NCBI GenBank assembly: GCA_963844845.1
Contig: CAWJPW010000004.1
Span: 1 to 64,000, forward strand
Length of the DNA: 64,000 nt
Direction of reading: 5' to 3'
Source of the DNA: CAWJPW01 sp963844845
GTDB taxonomy: Bacteria > Acidobacteriota > Thermoanaerobaculia > Thermoanaerobaculales > Sulfomarinibacteraceae
Shown here one piece after another: positions 24,327-32,877 of this stretch (position 1 is its first letter; every line of letters begins with the position of its first letter). The position numbers and the translations under genes were made by a program. Below the pieces are notes generated by a model. That model saw only the letters and a list, made by a program, of their open reading frames with translations, did not search any database and was not told the DNA's origin.

Positions 24327-27142
24327 CAGGCTTTCTCGGCGGGAGTGGCCCGGCCTTCCGCGATCAGCCTGGTCACGACGCCGTGGCAGCGCGGGCAGAG
24401 ATCGGGAGCGGCGGGGTCCTCGACGAGTGTGGGGGCGCGCCGCCAGCAGCGAGCGCAGGTGGGGGCGTCGTACGGCCTGGAACCGACCGCCAGGCCGGGG
24501 TAGGCGGGCACCGCCTCGGCACCGTCAGCCTCACCGCCGGCCGCCGCCGAAACGATGAGGAGGTCGGCGAGGTTGGTGCCGGTGGCCGTGAGATCGTCCT
24601 CCAGCGTGCGCGCGTCGCCCACGAGGACGACCTCGGCCTCCAGGGCCTTGCCGATCACCTCACGTTGTCGAAGTGCCTCGAGCTGGCGGTAGACGACCTC
24701 GCGCAGGCCCAGGAGGCGCTGCCAACGGAGATCGTCCTCGGCGTCCTCGACGACCTCGGGAAGGGTGGCGAAGCCGGCCAGGTGGACCGACGCCTCGTGC
24801 TCGCCGGGAAGCTGTTGCCAGGCCTCGTCAGTGGTGAACGAGAGGACCGGCGCCAGCAGGGTCAGGAGAGAACGAGCCACCTCATACAGCACCGTCTGGG
24901 TGGCGCGGCGGGAAGGCTCGTCGGGGTGCTCGCAGTAGAGGCGGTCCTTGAGGACGTCGAGGTAGAGGCTGGACAGCTCCACGGTGCTGAAGTTGATGAC
25001 CCGGTGGTAGATGGACGAGAGCTCGTAGGTCTGGTACGCGTCCAGCACGCGGTCCGCCAGCTCGCGCGTCCGGCGCAGCATCCATGCGTCCATGCCGCGC
25101 ACATGGGAGAGGTCAACGTGGTGGCTCTCGGGCTCGAAGTCGGCGATGTTGGCGAGGAGGAAGCGCACCGTGTTGCGGATTTTGCGGTAGGCGTCGGCGC
25201 TTCGCGTCATGACCTCGTCGGAGATCCGCATGTCCTCGCGGAAGTCCACCATCGCGGTCCACAGACGCAGTATGTCGGCGCCGTACTTCTTCATGATCTC
25301 CTGGGGCATGATCATGTTGCCCCTGGACTTGGACATCTTGTGACCGTTTGCGTCCACCACGAAGCCGTGCGTGAGCACCTGATCGTATGGTGCCCGGCCC
25401 TTGAGGCCCTCGGCCATCACCAGGGAGGACTGGAACCAGCCGCGGTACTGATCCTGGCCCTCCACGTAGAGGTTCACGGGCCACCACAGCTTCCAGCGGT
25501 CGCTGTCGCACACCGCCAGGTGGCTGACGCCAGAGTCGAACCACACGTCGAGGATGTCCGTCTCCTTTTCGAAGCGGTTGCGGCCGCACCCCGGACAGAC
25601 GTAGCCGGCGGGCAGGAGCTCGGCGGGCTCGTGGGTGAACCAGGCGTCCGCGCCCTCAGCGAGGAAGAGGCCGCGGATGTGGTCGAACACGCTCTCGTCC
25701 ACCACCGGCTGGTCGCAGCCGGTACACGTGAGGATGGTGATGGGCACGCCCCACAGGCGCTGTCTGGAGATGCACCAGTCGGGACGGTTCTCGACCATCC
25801 CCTCGATGCGCGCCTCGCCCCAGCGCGGCAGCCAGTCCACGCCCCGGACCCCTTCCAGGGCGCGCTGGCGAAGATCGTGACGATCCATGCGGATGAACCA
25901 CTGCGGGGTGGCGCGGAAGATCACCGGGGACTTGCAGCGCCAGCAGTGGGGGTAGGAGTGGGTCACCTTCCCGCCCGCGACGAGCACGCCGCGCTCCTCG
26001 AGGCGCTCGACGATCTTGGGGTTGGCGGCGAAGACGCTGTCACCGGCCCAGTCGGGCACGGCGTCGGTGAAGCGGCCCCCGTCGTCCAGCGGGGCGTAGG
26101 GCTCGAGGCCGTAACGGGCGCCCACCTGGAAATCCTCGAGGCCGTGCCCCGGGGCGGTGTGCACCAGGCCCGTGCCCTGGTCGAGGGTCACGTGGTCGCC
26201 GAGGATGAAGAGCCCGTCACGGTCGAGGAAGGGGTGGCGGTAGTGGGCGCCCTCGAGGTCGGCGCCGCGGAACTGGCGAACGGTCTCCAATGACTTCCAG
26301 CCTGCGAGCTTGGCGGTGGAGTCCGCCAGTTCGCTGGCGACCAGGTAGAGGGCACCGTTGGCCCGCACGACGGAGTAGTCGAAGTCGGGATGAAGGGCGA
26401 TGGCGAGGTTCGAGGGCAGCGTCCAGGGGGTGGTCGTCCAAATCAATGCCGCGGCCGGCTCGTCGGTTCCGAGCCCCAGGCGCTCGCGGGCGTCCGCTCC
26501 GAGGGCGAAGGCCACGGTGATGGATGGGCTCGTGTGGTCCTCGTACTCAACCTCGGCCTCGGCCAGGGCGGTGCGGCAGGACGGGCACCAGTGCACGGGC
26601 TTGAAGCCGTGCTCGATGTAGCCGGCGAGGAAGAAGCCGTGGAGCGCCGACGCGATCTCGGCCTCGTAGGCGAAATCCATGGTGAGGTAGGGATCATCCC
26701 AACGGCCGAAGACGCCGAGGCGGGTGAACTCCTCGCGCTGCACGGCAACGAACTTCTCGGCGTACTCGCGGCAGGCGCGGCGGATCTCGCTGATGCTCAT
26801 GTGCCGTTTGCGGGAACCGAGCTGCTTGTCGACCTGGTGCTCGATGGGCAGACCGTGGCAATCCCAGCCGGGGACGTAAGGAGCGTCGTGGCCCTGCATG
26901 GTGTGGGCTTTGACGATGACGTCCTTGAGGATCTTGTTGAGGGCGTGGCCCATGTGGATGTGGCCGTTGGCGTAGGGCGGGCCGTCGTGGAGGAGGAAGC
27001 GCGGGGCTCCCCGGCGGGCGGCGCGGATGGCGTCGTAGAGGCCCATCTCCTGCCACCGCTGCAGCATCTCGGGCTCGCGCTGCGGTAGGTGCGCCCGCAT
27101 GGCGAAGCCGGTCCGGGGAAGGTTGAGGGTCTCGCGGTACAT
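24326..27142 (-). CDS. ileS: Isoleucyl-tRNA synthetase (bacterial type with C-terminal zinc finger)
   Basis: The 938-residue class I synthetase charges tRNA-Ile. The HIGH signature is PYANGHIHMGH (about 56-66), KMSKS is intact in GHKMSKSRGNMIMP (about 600), and the editing domain and the C-terminal zinc finger with CARCWRR and CPRCHG (about 893-918) are present. The N-terminal MYRETLNLPRTGFAMRAHLPQREPE fits the E. coli-like bacterial type rather than the mupirocin-resistant eukaryote-like type. ATG 27142 has GGAGG upstream, and the longer open frame to 27193 overlaps the promoter. It is the first gene of the ileS-lspA-lgt-rluD-SSP411 operon. Confidence 0.97.
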   Translation of the reverse strand: MYRETLNLPRTGFAMRAHLPQREPEMLQRWQEMGLYDAIRAARRGAPRFLLHDGPPYANGHIHMGHALNKILKDVIVKAHTMQGHDAPYVPGWDCHGLPIEHQVDKQLGSRKRHMSISEIRRACREYAEKFVAVQREEFTRLGVFGRWDDPYLTMDFAYEAEIASALHGFFLAGYIEHGFKPVHWCPSCRTALAEAEVEYEDHTSPSITVAFALGADARERLGLGTDEPAAALIWTTTPWTLPSNLAIALHPDFDYSVVRANGALYLVASELADSTAKLAGWKSLETVRQFRGADLEGAHYRHPFLDRDGLFILGDHVTLDQGTGLVHTAPGHGLEDFQVGARYGLEPYAPLDDGGRFTDAVPDWAGDSVFAANPKIVERLEERGVLVAGGKVTHSYPHCWRCKSPVIFRATPQWFIRMDRHDLRQRALEGVRGVDWLPRWGEARIEGMVENRPDWCISRQRLWGVPITILTCTGCDQPVVDESVFDHIRGLFLAEGADAWFTHEPAELLPAGYVCPGCGRNRFEKETDILDVWFDSGVSHLAVCDSDRWKLWWPVNLYVEGQDQYRGWFQSSLVMAEGLKGRAPYDQVLTHGFVVDANGHKMSKSRGNMIMPQEIMKKYGADILRLWTAMVDFREDMRISDEVMTRSADAYRKIRNTVRFLLANIADFEPESHHVDLSHVRGMDAWMLRRTRELADRVLDAYQTYELSSIYHRVINFSTVELSSLYLDVLKDRLYCEHPDEPSRRATQTVLYEVARSLLTLLAPVLSFTTDEAWQQLPGEHEASVHLAGFATLPEVVEDAEDDLRWQRLLGLREVVYRQLEALRQREVIGKALEAEVVLVGDARTLEDDLTATGTNLADLLIVSAAAGGEADGAEAVPAYPGLAVGSRPYDAPTCARCWRRAPTLVEDPAAPDLCPRCHGVVTRLIAEGRATPAEKA

Positions 27143-27164
27143 TGCGTCTCGCCTCCGGCATGCG

Positions 27165-27193
27165 AGCCTACGCGGCGCCCGTCGGCTCGTCAA
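27165..27193 (-). promoter_or_regulatory. Promoter of the ileS operon
   Basis: On the minus strand, TTGACG (27193-27188), a 17-nt spacer and TAGGCT (27170-27165) form a good sigma70-type promoter. The start codon at 27142 is 22 nt further on and carries a GGAGG ribosome site, so the leader is only about 15 nt. That leaves no room for a T-box or attenuator. Confidence 0.65.
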
Positions 27194-28057
27194 GGCGACC
27201 GGGCGTCATGTCACGCAGCACCACGGGTTGTCCTTACTGACAGGGGCTGGGATGCTTCGGCGGAGTGTACAGCCGCCGGGGCACGCCGGCCGCTTCGCGG
27301 CCATGCCGGCCACCCGCCGGCCGCCGCGCACGGATGCAAGCATGTGCCGGTACGACCATCGCGTCCGGCCGTGGCTGCGCCACAGCGGCGTGTCCCGGCG
27401 GCCCGGTGCGCCCGAGGGCATGCTCCGGAAGGGTAGAGAGATCCCACTCTCTCTGTAATGAACAAGTCGCGCCGGCGCCGGCCCTCTGGCCGCGCTTTGC
27501 TTCCTCATCTTCGTCGGGACGATCATGAGATCAGTCCCTCCTCGATTCGGTCGCAAATCGCACCCAGAAAACCGACGGCGGCGCGACTCGTTGGCTCGGC
27601 AAAGGCCATGGAAGCGTCTGCCGCCTGACGGCGGCCGGAACGCAGCAAAGCTGCGTCCCGCCGGGGGACGGGTCGAGCGCCTTCTGCTACGGCCCGCGAT
27701 GCGGCGTCCTCCACGGCGGCTGCGCCACCACGGGGAACGCCACCTCGCGGCCCTCGCGACGAAGGCGACGCCGTCCCCCTCGTCGACGCCGTGTCCCACC
27801 CGCCCACCCGGTACCGTCGCCTCCGGCGACGAGGGATGGGGCATGGAATCCTGGGGTTCTCCGGGGCACGTCGGCCGCTTCGGGGCCTCTCGGCCACTCG
27901 GTCGGGCCCCGGCAGCCTCAGCGCGTCGGGTACGGTGCGCTGCTGTGTAGGCGCGCGACTTTCGCGCGCCACCCTTCGCGCTGGTGTGGAGTACATCGTG
28001 CCGCCGGATCGCGACCGACCAGCGGAGGAGGCTCACCACCGTCCCAAAGCACAGGCC
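27194..28057. other. Gene-free region upstream of ileS
   Basis: No convincing coding region is seen; the open frames here are Arg/Pro/Gly-rich readings of GC-rich DNA without ribosome sites. Visible structure includes a perfect 9-bp hairpin with GGCGCGCGA at 27950-27958 and its complement at 27962-27970. A second small hairpin uses GAGAGA/TCTCTC near 27435-27452. Two similar GC blocks built on CCGGGGCACG and GGCCGCTTCG occur near 27276-27300 and 27861-27885. I could not match any of this to tmRNA, RNase P, SRP RNA or tRNA. Confidence 0.5.
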
Positions 28058-28379
28058 CTCCGGCGGGCGTGCCGTCCTTGACGTCTTCCCTCAAGCGCGC
28101 TCTCCCTTGTGGCGCGTTGGCGGGAAACGTCAAGGGGGGCTCCCTCGGCCCTTGGCGAACGGAGTAGTGGCCCCAAACGACCAGGCAGGCGACTCGGCGC
28201 TGTGGTCGCGAAGGGGGCCTGTTGCCGCCGCCGGCAGCTTCTGCCGTTGCCGCCCTTCGCGGACGCGCCGACGGGCGGCGGCACGGCGCCGCCCGGGCGC
28301 CGGTGCCCGGAGCAACCCCTGCCACCATTCCCATGCCCTCCGCAGAAGCCACCCCACCCGCACCCCAGAGCCAGGTGTT
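28058..28379. repeat. Tandem intergenic repeat, copy 1 (unit about 322 bp)
   Basis: The first roughly 145 bp match 28380-28524 with only a handful of substitutions (about 95% by eye). The middle diverges, and the GC-rich block around 28261-28315 is similar again. The conserved part holds a hairpin with CCTTGACGT (28076-28084) and ACGTCAAGG (28127-28135). Inside it, AGCGCGC (28094-28100) can pair with GCGCG(T) near 28112-28116. A second conserved stem is built on GGGCGGCGGC and GCCGCCCGGG. Substitutions between the copies avoid the first stem. No coding potential is seen. Confidence 0.75.
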
Positions 28380-28665
28380 CTCCGGCGGGCGTGCCGTCCT
28401 TGACGTCTTCCCTGGAGCGCGCTCTCCCTTGCGGCGCGTTGGCGGGAAACGTCAAGGGGGGCTCCCTCGGCCCTTGGCGCCCGGAGTACTGGCCCCAAAC
28501 AACCAGGCAGGCGACTCGGCGCTGAGGGCCCGAGGGTGGCCTGCTGGCCGCGCGCCGGCGCACGTCGTTGCCGCCCTCGCGAACGCGCCGACGGGCGGCG
28601 GCCCAGCCGCCGCCCGGGAGCCGGTCCCCGGAGCATCCACAACCACACTCCCCCGGCGCTCCTCG
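28380..28665. repeat. Tandem intergenic repeat, copy 2
   Basis: This copy starts exactly 322 bp after copy 1. The CCTTGACGT/ACGTCAAGG stem is kept at 28398-28406 and 28449-28457, and the conserved block GGCAGGCGACTCGGCGCTG follows. It loses similarity to copy 1 after about 28645, just before the end of the response-regulator gene. It may be a transcribed structured RNA or a remnant of a non-coding repeat family. Confidence 0.72.
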
Positions 28666-28688
28666 CGGCCGCCCACCTCCGCCGCTAG

Positions 28689-29060
28689 CTACTCCGCCAG
28701 GATCGCCTCGACGCGCTGGACCACTTCGGCGGTGGAGAAGGGCTTCGTGATGTAGCCTGCTGCGCCCACCTCATGGCCGCGGCGGATGTCCTGGGCGAAG
28801 CCGCGTGCGGTGAGCATGATGACCGGGACGTCGGCGATGTCCGGTTGACTCTTCAGCCACTCGGCGAGCTGGAATCCGTTGGTGGGGGTGGCAAGGGCGA
28901 CGTCGAGGAGTACAAGGTCCACGGTCTGCGTGCGAAGCAGCTCCTGGGCCTCCTCGGCAGAGGTGGCCTCACAGGTGCTGAACCCGGCCCTGCGCAGCTT
29001 GAACGAGAGAATGCGAAGCAGGTACGGCTCGTCATCGACGACCAGAACGCGGCGCCCCAT
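28689..29060 (-). CDS. Stand-alone response-regulator receiver domain (CheY-like)
   Basis: The 123-residue protein is a single receiver domain. The acidic pocket is VLVVDDEPYLLRIL, the phospho-acceptor Asp is in LVLLDVALATPTNG (about residue 54), the switch Thr is in VIMLTARG and the invariant Lys is in GYITKPFSTAEVV. There is no output domain, so it must act by protein contact, for example with a kinase or a phosphorelay. No histidine kinase is nearby. TTGCGC-17-TATAGT lies directly upstream, inside the 3' end of acpS, and TATAGT is 7 nt before the ATG. That suggests an independent, probably leaderless transcript. Confidence 0.92.
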   Translation of the reverse strand: MGRRVLVVDDEPYLLRILSFKLRRAGFSTCEATSAEEAQELLRTQTVDLVLLDVALATPTNGFQLAEWLKSQPDIADVPVIMLTARGFAQDIRRGHEVGAAGYITKPFSTAEVVQRVEAILAE

Positions 29061-29067
29061 CCCTGCA

Positions 29068-29096
29068 ACTATACGTTCCGGGCCGATTTAGCGCAA
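29068..29096 (-). promoter_or_regulatory. Promoter of the receiver-domain gene
   Basis: TTGCGC (29096-29091), a 17-nt spacer and TATAGT (29073-29068) precede the ATG at 29060 by 7 nt. The promoter overlaps the last codons of acpS, so the gene can be expressed apart from the acpS unit. Confidence 0.6.
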
Positions 29097-29465
29097 CGGG
29101 TCGCCCTCGAGCACAACCAGTGCCACCGAGACGCCCGCGTCATGGGAGATGGAAAGATGGATCGTCTCGACTCCCAGAAGCCGTGCGCGCTCAAGGGCGG
29201 GGCCGTAGAGCTCCAGGCGGGGGACGCCGGACTGGTGACGGTGCACCGCGAGGTGTCGCCAGGCGATGCCGCTACTGCGGCCGGGACGCAGCGCCTTGAA
29301 ACCTGCCTCCTTGGCGGCCAGGAGCCCGGCCACGTGGCCCGGGTCGTTGATCCGCAGGACCTCGGCGTGGGCGAAGCAGCGCGCGAGGAAGCGCTGCCCG
29401 TGGCAAGCGAGCATCCGCTCCACGCGCGGCCAGCCCACCACGTCGACGCCGACCCCGAGAATCAC
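29088..29465 (-). CDS. acpS: Holo-[acyl-carrier-protein] synthase
   Basis: The 125-residue protein transfers the 4'-phosphopantetheine arm of CoA to the Ser of acyl carrier protein. Family motifs are GVGVDVVGWPRVERML with the Mg-binding Asp, FARCFAHAEV-like FLARCFAHAEVLRI, the signature LLAAKEAGFKALRPG, SGVPRLELYGPAL and ISHDAGVSVALVVLEG. The start is GTG 29465, overlapping the stop of the upstream small membrane protein gene as GTGA. Fatty-acid synthesis genes are not adjacent, so it is a lone acpS in a two-gene unit. Confidence 0.93.
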   Translation of the reverse strand: MILGVGVDVVGWPRVERMLACHGQRFLARCFAHAEVLRINDPGHVAGLLAAKEAGFKALRPGRSSGIAWRHLAVHRHQSGVPRLELYGPALERARLLGVETIHLSISHDAGVSVALVVLEGDPLR

Positions 29466-29704
29466 GCGGCCCTCTGGGGAATCGGGACGAGGAACTCGGC
29501 CGCCAGGAGCATGAGGTGAAGAACACCGAAGGCGGAGATAGCCCCGCGGACGGCCGGCGCATCGAGGACGAATGCCAACTTGGGAGGGAGATCGAGAATG
29601 AGGACGGACCAGATGTCGGTCCAGGGAACCAGCAGGAGTAGAAGGCCCACGTGGACCAGATAGCCCACGTAGACGACCAGAGCCAGGAGTCTGAGCGCCT
29701 TCAC
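29462..29704 (-). CDS. Small two-helix membrane protein upstream of acpS
   Basis: Read from GTG 29704 the product has 80 residues and two to three membrane helices: LRLLALVVYVGYLVHVGLLL near the N-terminus and AISAFGVLHLMLLAAEFLVP near the C-terminus. An intervening segment (WTDIWSVLILDLPPKLAFVL) may be interfacial. I do not recognise a named family. GTG is preferred over ATG 29755 because TACCAT (29716-29711) lies 6 nt before it, giving a leaderless start, and because the ATG would overlap the divergent glycosyltransferase promoter. Coupling to acpS by a 4-nt overlap supports that the gene is real. Confidence 0.6.
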   Translation of the reverse strand: MKALRLLALVVYVGYLVHVGLLLLLVPWTDIWSVLILDLPPKLAFVLDAPAVRGAISAFGVLHLMLLAAEFLVPIPQRAA

Positions 29705-29762
29705 CGGGCCATGGTAACAGCCACCGCCCAGCGGTGCGGCGATGGCTGCTACCATGAGTGCG
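29705..29762. promoter_or_regulatory. Mirror-image divergent promoters with two leaderless starts
   Basis: Only 58 nt separate the two start codons. On the minus strand, TACCAT (29716-29711) is 6 nt before GTG 29704. On the plus strand, TACCAT (29750-29755) is 7 nt before GTG 29763. The identical hexamers face outward. Neither side has a clear -35, so an activator or extended -10 contact may be needed. Confidence 0.5.
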
Positions 29763-30941
29763 GTGCTTCGTCTGCTGTGGGCCTCGCCGCTGCCGCCGGT
29801 GCGCTCCGGGGTGAGCGATTATGCCGCGGAGCTGTTGCCCGCTCTGGCGCGACTGAGCCACGTTCGCGTGGTCACGCCGCCCGGCTGGGCTCCGGCCCCG
29901 GATTGGAGCCTCGATCCCGCGCTCGAGATCGTCGACGTCGCTGCCCCGCCGCTGGCCGGAGAGGTCACCGTCGTCAACCTCGGGAACAATCCTCACCATC
30001 AGTGGTTGCTCCCGCTCCTGCGCCACCCTCGCGTGGTGGTGGTGGCACACGACCTCGTTCTGCATCACCTGCTGGTGGAGTCGACCCTCGCCGGTGGTGA
30101 CAGTGGCGCGTATGAGCGGCTTCTCGTGCAAGCGCACGGTGACAGGGGCGCCGTGGTGGCCGCCGCCCGCGGCTGGGGTCTGACCGGGGCGAGAGATCCG
30201 TTTCTGCTGCCAGCCAGGAGGGCGTTCCTGGCCGACGTCGACGGTGTCGTCGTGCACTCCCAATGGGCCGCCAGGCAGGTGCAGCGCGACCTCCCCGGTC
30301 GCGCGCTGGTGGTGCTGCCCATGCCGGCGCGGGATCCCGGCGTGGTGGACCGAGCTGCCGAACGGGCACGGCTGGGCGTAGGCGACGACGAGCTCATCCT
30401 GATGCACCTGGGCTTTCTCACTCCGGCCAAGGGGCTTTGGGAGATCCTCGCCGGTCTCGGCGCCGCTCGGCAGCTGGGGGTTCCCGTACGCCTGGCGCTG
30501 GTGGGGGAGGGTGATGCCCTCGAGGGCGTGGTCCGAGTGGCGGCGGACGCCGGGCTCGAGGAGTGCATCACCACCACCGGCTGGGTGGACGCCGAGACGA
30601 TGGTGCGCCTGCCGGCGGCGGCAGACCTCGGCGTCGTCCTGCGGACACCCTCGGCGGGGGAGACCTCGGCGGCTGTGGTCCGCTTCTTCGCCGCCGGCAC
30701 GCCGGTGGCTGTGAGCGGGCTGCATCAGTTCCTGGAGTGGCCGGTGGCGGCGGCCCCGCGGGTGACGCCGGGTCCTGCCGCTGCCGCCGAGCTCACCCGG
30801 GTGCTGCTGCGGGCGTGGCAGGAGCGCGATACCGCAACGGCCGCGGCACGGCGCCGCGCTGCCCGTGCCGCCTGGCAGGCCGGTCACCAGCCCGACGCGG
30901 TGGCACGGGAGCTCGTGCGGTTCCTGCACAGCTTCGCATGA
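29763..30941 (+). CDS. GT4-type glycosyltransferase
   Basis: The product is 392 residues from GTG 29763 (VLRLLWASPLPPVRSGVSDY). In family members the start is nearly always M..L..SPLPP.RSGIADY, so the upstream ATGs at 29742 and 29754 add residues relatives lack. It has two Rossmann halves. The C-terminal nucleotide-sugar domain contains ILMHLGFLTPAKGLWEILAG, LALVGEGDALE, CITTTGWVDAETM and the donor loop TPSAGETSAAVVRFFAAGTP, with Glu in the EX7E-like position. Substrate is unknown; such enzymes build glycans or glycolipids on the cytoplasmic face of the membrane. No other glycan genes are adjacent. Confidence 0.85.
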   Translation: MLRLLWASPLPPVRSGVSDYAAELLPALARLSHVRVVTPPGWAPAPDWSLDPALEIVDVAAPPLAGEVTVVNLGNNPHHQWLLPLLRHPRVVVVAHDLVLHHLLVESTLAGGDSGAYERLLVQAHGDRGAVVAAARGWGLTGARDPFLLPARRAFLADVDGVVVHSQWAARQVQRDLPGRALVVLPMPARDPGVVDRAAERARLGVGDDELILMHLGFLTPAKGLWEILAGLGAARQLGVPVRLALVGEGDALEGVVRVAADAGLEECITTTGWVDAETMVRLPAAADLGVVLRTPSAGETSAAVVRFFAAGTPVAVSGLHQFLEWPVAAAPRVTPGPAAAAELTRVLLRAWQERDTATAAARRRAARAAWQAGHQPDAVARELVRFLHSFA

Positions 30942-30972
30942 ACTGAGGCGTCGGGCCGAGGGCGAGTGGGGG

Positions 30973-32631
30973 CTAACGCAGCGCCCTCGGCGCCGCCTGG
31001 ACGACGAGCGCCGAGTTGAGCAGCTGGTTGGCAGCCGCGGCGGACCTGGCGAGCCCGAGATTGCCCTGGAGCTCGGGGCTTTCTGACCTTGCGGCGACCG
31101 CCCGCTCGAGCATCGTCACGGCATCGGCGTAGCGTCCCTGGCGGTAGGCGGCCACCGCTGCCAGGTTGAGCAGCACTGGATCGTCAGGATGCTCCGCCAG
31201 GGATGAACGGAGAAGCGTCTCGGCGGCGGCGGGATCGCCGCTGCGCAACGCCACGAGGCTGCGCAGGATCGGCAGGTCGGGTTCTCCTGCCAGGTCGGCG
31301 GCGTCGAGAGCTCGGCGCGCGTCTTCGAGACGGTCGGTGGCGAGCAGCGCGAGCACCCGAGACCGCTGGACATCCGCGGGATGGAAGCCGCCCTGGACGG
31401 CGCTCTCAAGGTGCTGCAGAGCCCGCTCCCCAGAGCCCTGGGCGAGCAGGGCTTGGCCCAGACGGGCCTCCACCTGCGGGTCGTCCTGGAGGAGGTTGGA
31501 GGCCGAGCGCAGGGCGGCGAGCGCCTTCTGGTCCTCGCCGCGCAGCAAGAGCAGCTCGCCGTAGGCCAGCTGCACCTCCGGCAGCAGGGGGTTCTCCTCC
31601 AGAGCGCGGGCCAGCTCTCCGAGCGCTCGGTCGGCGCGGCCCACGCGCGCGTCGAGCAGCCCCACCGCTGCCCAGGCACGATCGGAGTTGGGGAAGCGCT
31701 GGGTGAGCTCCTGGAAGGTGTCGAGGGCGGCCGAGGTGTCGCCCATGGCGAGCAACACGTCGCCGAGCCTGAGCTTGAGCTCGAGGTTATCGGGCTGGAG
31801 GGCGAGGGCGCTCTTGAGGGCGAACTCCGCTTCCTGCCATCGTGCTGCGCGCTGGGCGGCCTCGGCCAGCAGCTCCAGTGCGGCGACGTTGGAGGGCTGT
31901 CGCGAGACCGCCTCGCGGAGCAGCTGCAGGGCAGTGTCCACGTCACCCTGGTCCAGGAACTGGTTGGCGCGAAGGATAAGGTCGGGCAGGGAGAGGGTCT
32001 CGTACTTCGGCGCGGACCGCCCCCCTGCCAGTCCGCCGGACTGCAGCTTCGAGAGCAGGGCGGCGGCCTCCTCGTTGCGCCCGAGCTTCTCCAGGAGCTG
32101 CAGCTTCAGCGGCAGAAGCCGGGAATCGCCGGGGTAGGCATCGAGGAGACGGTCGGTGTCCGCGAGCGCTCCCTCGAGATCATGGCCGTCGGCCACGCGC
32201 TGGTCGATGCTGGCCAGCTCGGCCTCGAGGTCGGGCTGGGGTTGCTGAGCGCTGGGGGTAGCACGCGGAGGGGGCTCACGCTTGGCTCTCTCGAAGAGGT
32301 CGAGGAACTCGCGGGTGTAGTAGTCAGGCACCAAGGTGAGCTCTGGGTCGTCCACCAGTGCCGCTCGGAGGTGGGTCTCGACGCCGTCTTTCCGCCCGAG
32401 GGCAAAGAGCGTCCACGCGATGCGCACGTGCAGCTGAGCCCGGTGCGTGGGGTCCGTCGTCTCGCTCAGAGCCTTCTCGTAGAGGTCGGCGGCGCGGCTG
32501 AAGGCGCCCTGCCGATAGGCTTCCAGGGCCGCCCTTTCGCTGGGGGTGGCCTCGTCGGCGGTGCCGATCCCGGCCACGGCCATCAAGACGGTGCCGACAA
32601 CGAGATAGAGGATGATGTGAAGGCGTCGCAT
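30973..32631 (-). CDS. Exported TPR-repeat protein
   Basis: The 552-residue protein begins at ATG 32631 (MRRLHIILYLVVGTVLMAVAGIG), which reads as a signal peptide or N-terminal anchor; a longer frame to 32805 covers the promoter. The rest is mostly helix-turn-helix TPR units, such as ALEAYRQGAFSRAADLYEKA, AQRAARWQEAEFALKSALAL and LAAVAAYRQGRYADAVTMLE. The second half (from about 250) is a near-continuous superhelix. It is likely a periplasmic scaffold for protein complexes. It lies 246 nt downstream of a PEGA-domain kinase gene on the same strand, but has its own promoter. Confidence 0.85.
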   Translation of the reverse strand: MRRLHIILYLVVGTVLMAVAGIGTADEATPSERAALEAYRQGAFSRAADLYEKALSETTDPTHRAQLHVRIAWTLFALGRKDGVETHLRAALVDDPELTLVPDYYTREFLDLFERAKREPPPRATPSAQQPQPDLEAELASIDQRVADGHDLEGALADTDRLLDAYPGDSRLLPLKLQLLEKLGRNEEAAALLSKLQSGGLAGGRSAPKYETLSLPDLILRANQFLDQGDVDTALQLLREAVSRQPSNVAALELLAEAAQRAARWQEAEFALKSALALQPDNLELKLRLGDVLLAMGDTSAALDTFQELTQRFPNSDRAWAAVGLLDARVGRADRALGELARALEENPLLPEVQLAYGELLLLRGEDQKALAALRSASNLLQDDPQVEARLGQALLAQGSGERALQHLESAVQGGFHPADVQRSRVLALLATDRLEDARRALDAADLAGEPDLPILRSLVALRSGDPAAAETLLRSSLAEHPDDPVLLNLAAVAAYRQGRYADAVTMLERAVAARSESPELQGNLGLARSAAAANQLLNSALVVQAAPRALR

Positions 32632-32637
32632 GGCGTC

Positions 32638-32666
32638 ACTGTAGCGCCCCGGGCGGGATGGGACAA
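32638..32666 (-). promoter_or_regulatory. Promoter of the TPR-protein gene
   Basis: TTGTCC (32666-32661), a 17-nt spacer and TACAGT (32643-32638) end 6 nt before the ATG at 32631. No ribosome site fits in the gap, which again suggests a leaderless mRNA. The rest of the 32667-32877 interval shows no gene. Confidence 0.6.
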
Positions 32667-32877
32667 GGGGGAGATCTTCCCGTGCCTTCCTCGATCTCCT
32701 CTTCGCGGAGCACAAGGTTCTCACAAGCCTCGTCGCGTGACCGCGAGGTGCCCGTCGCTGCGGTGGCGCCAACGTGGCCGCGCCCGACGGCCGAGCTGCC
32801 TGCATCGAGGACGCCGCCGAAGGGAGAGAGCCGGCGACGTCAGGCGTCCCGGCGGTGGGGGCAGAAGACCACCGAGC

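Noticed and set aside
27206..28652. Several long open frames on both strands across the gene-free region (up to 277 codons).
   Set aside because: They are Arg/Pro/Gly/Ala-rich, lack ribosome sites, overlap each other and include the tandem repeat. This is what random frames in very GC-rich DNA look like.
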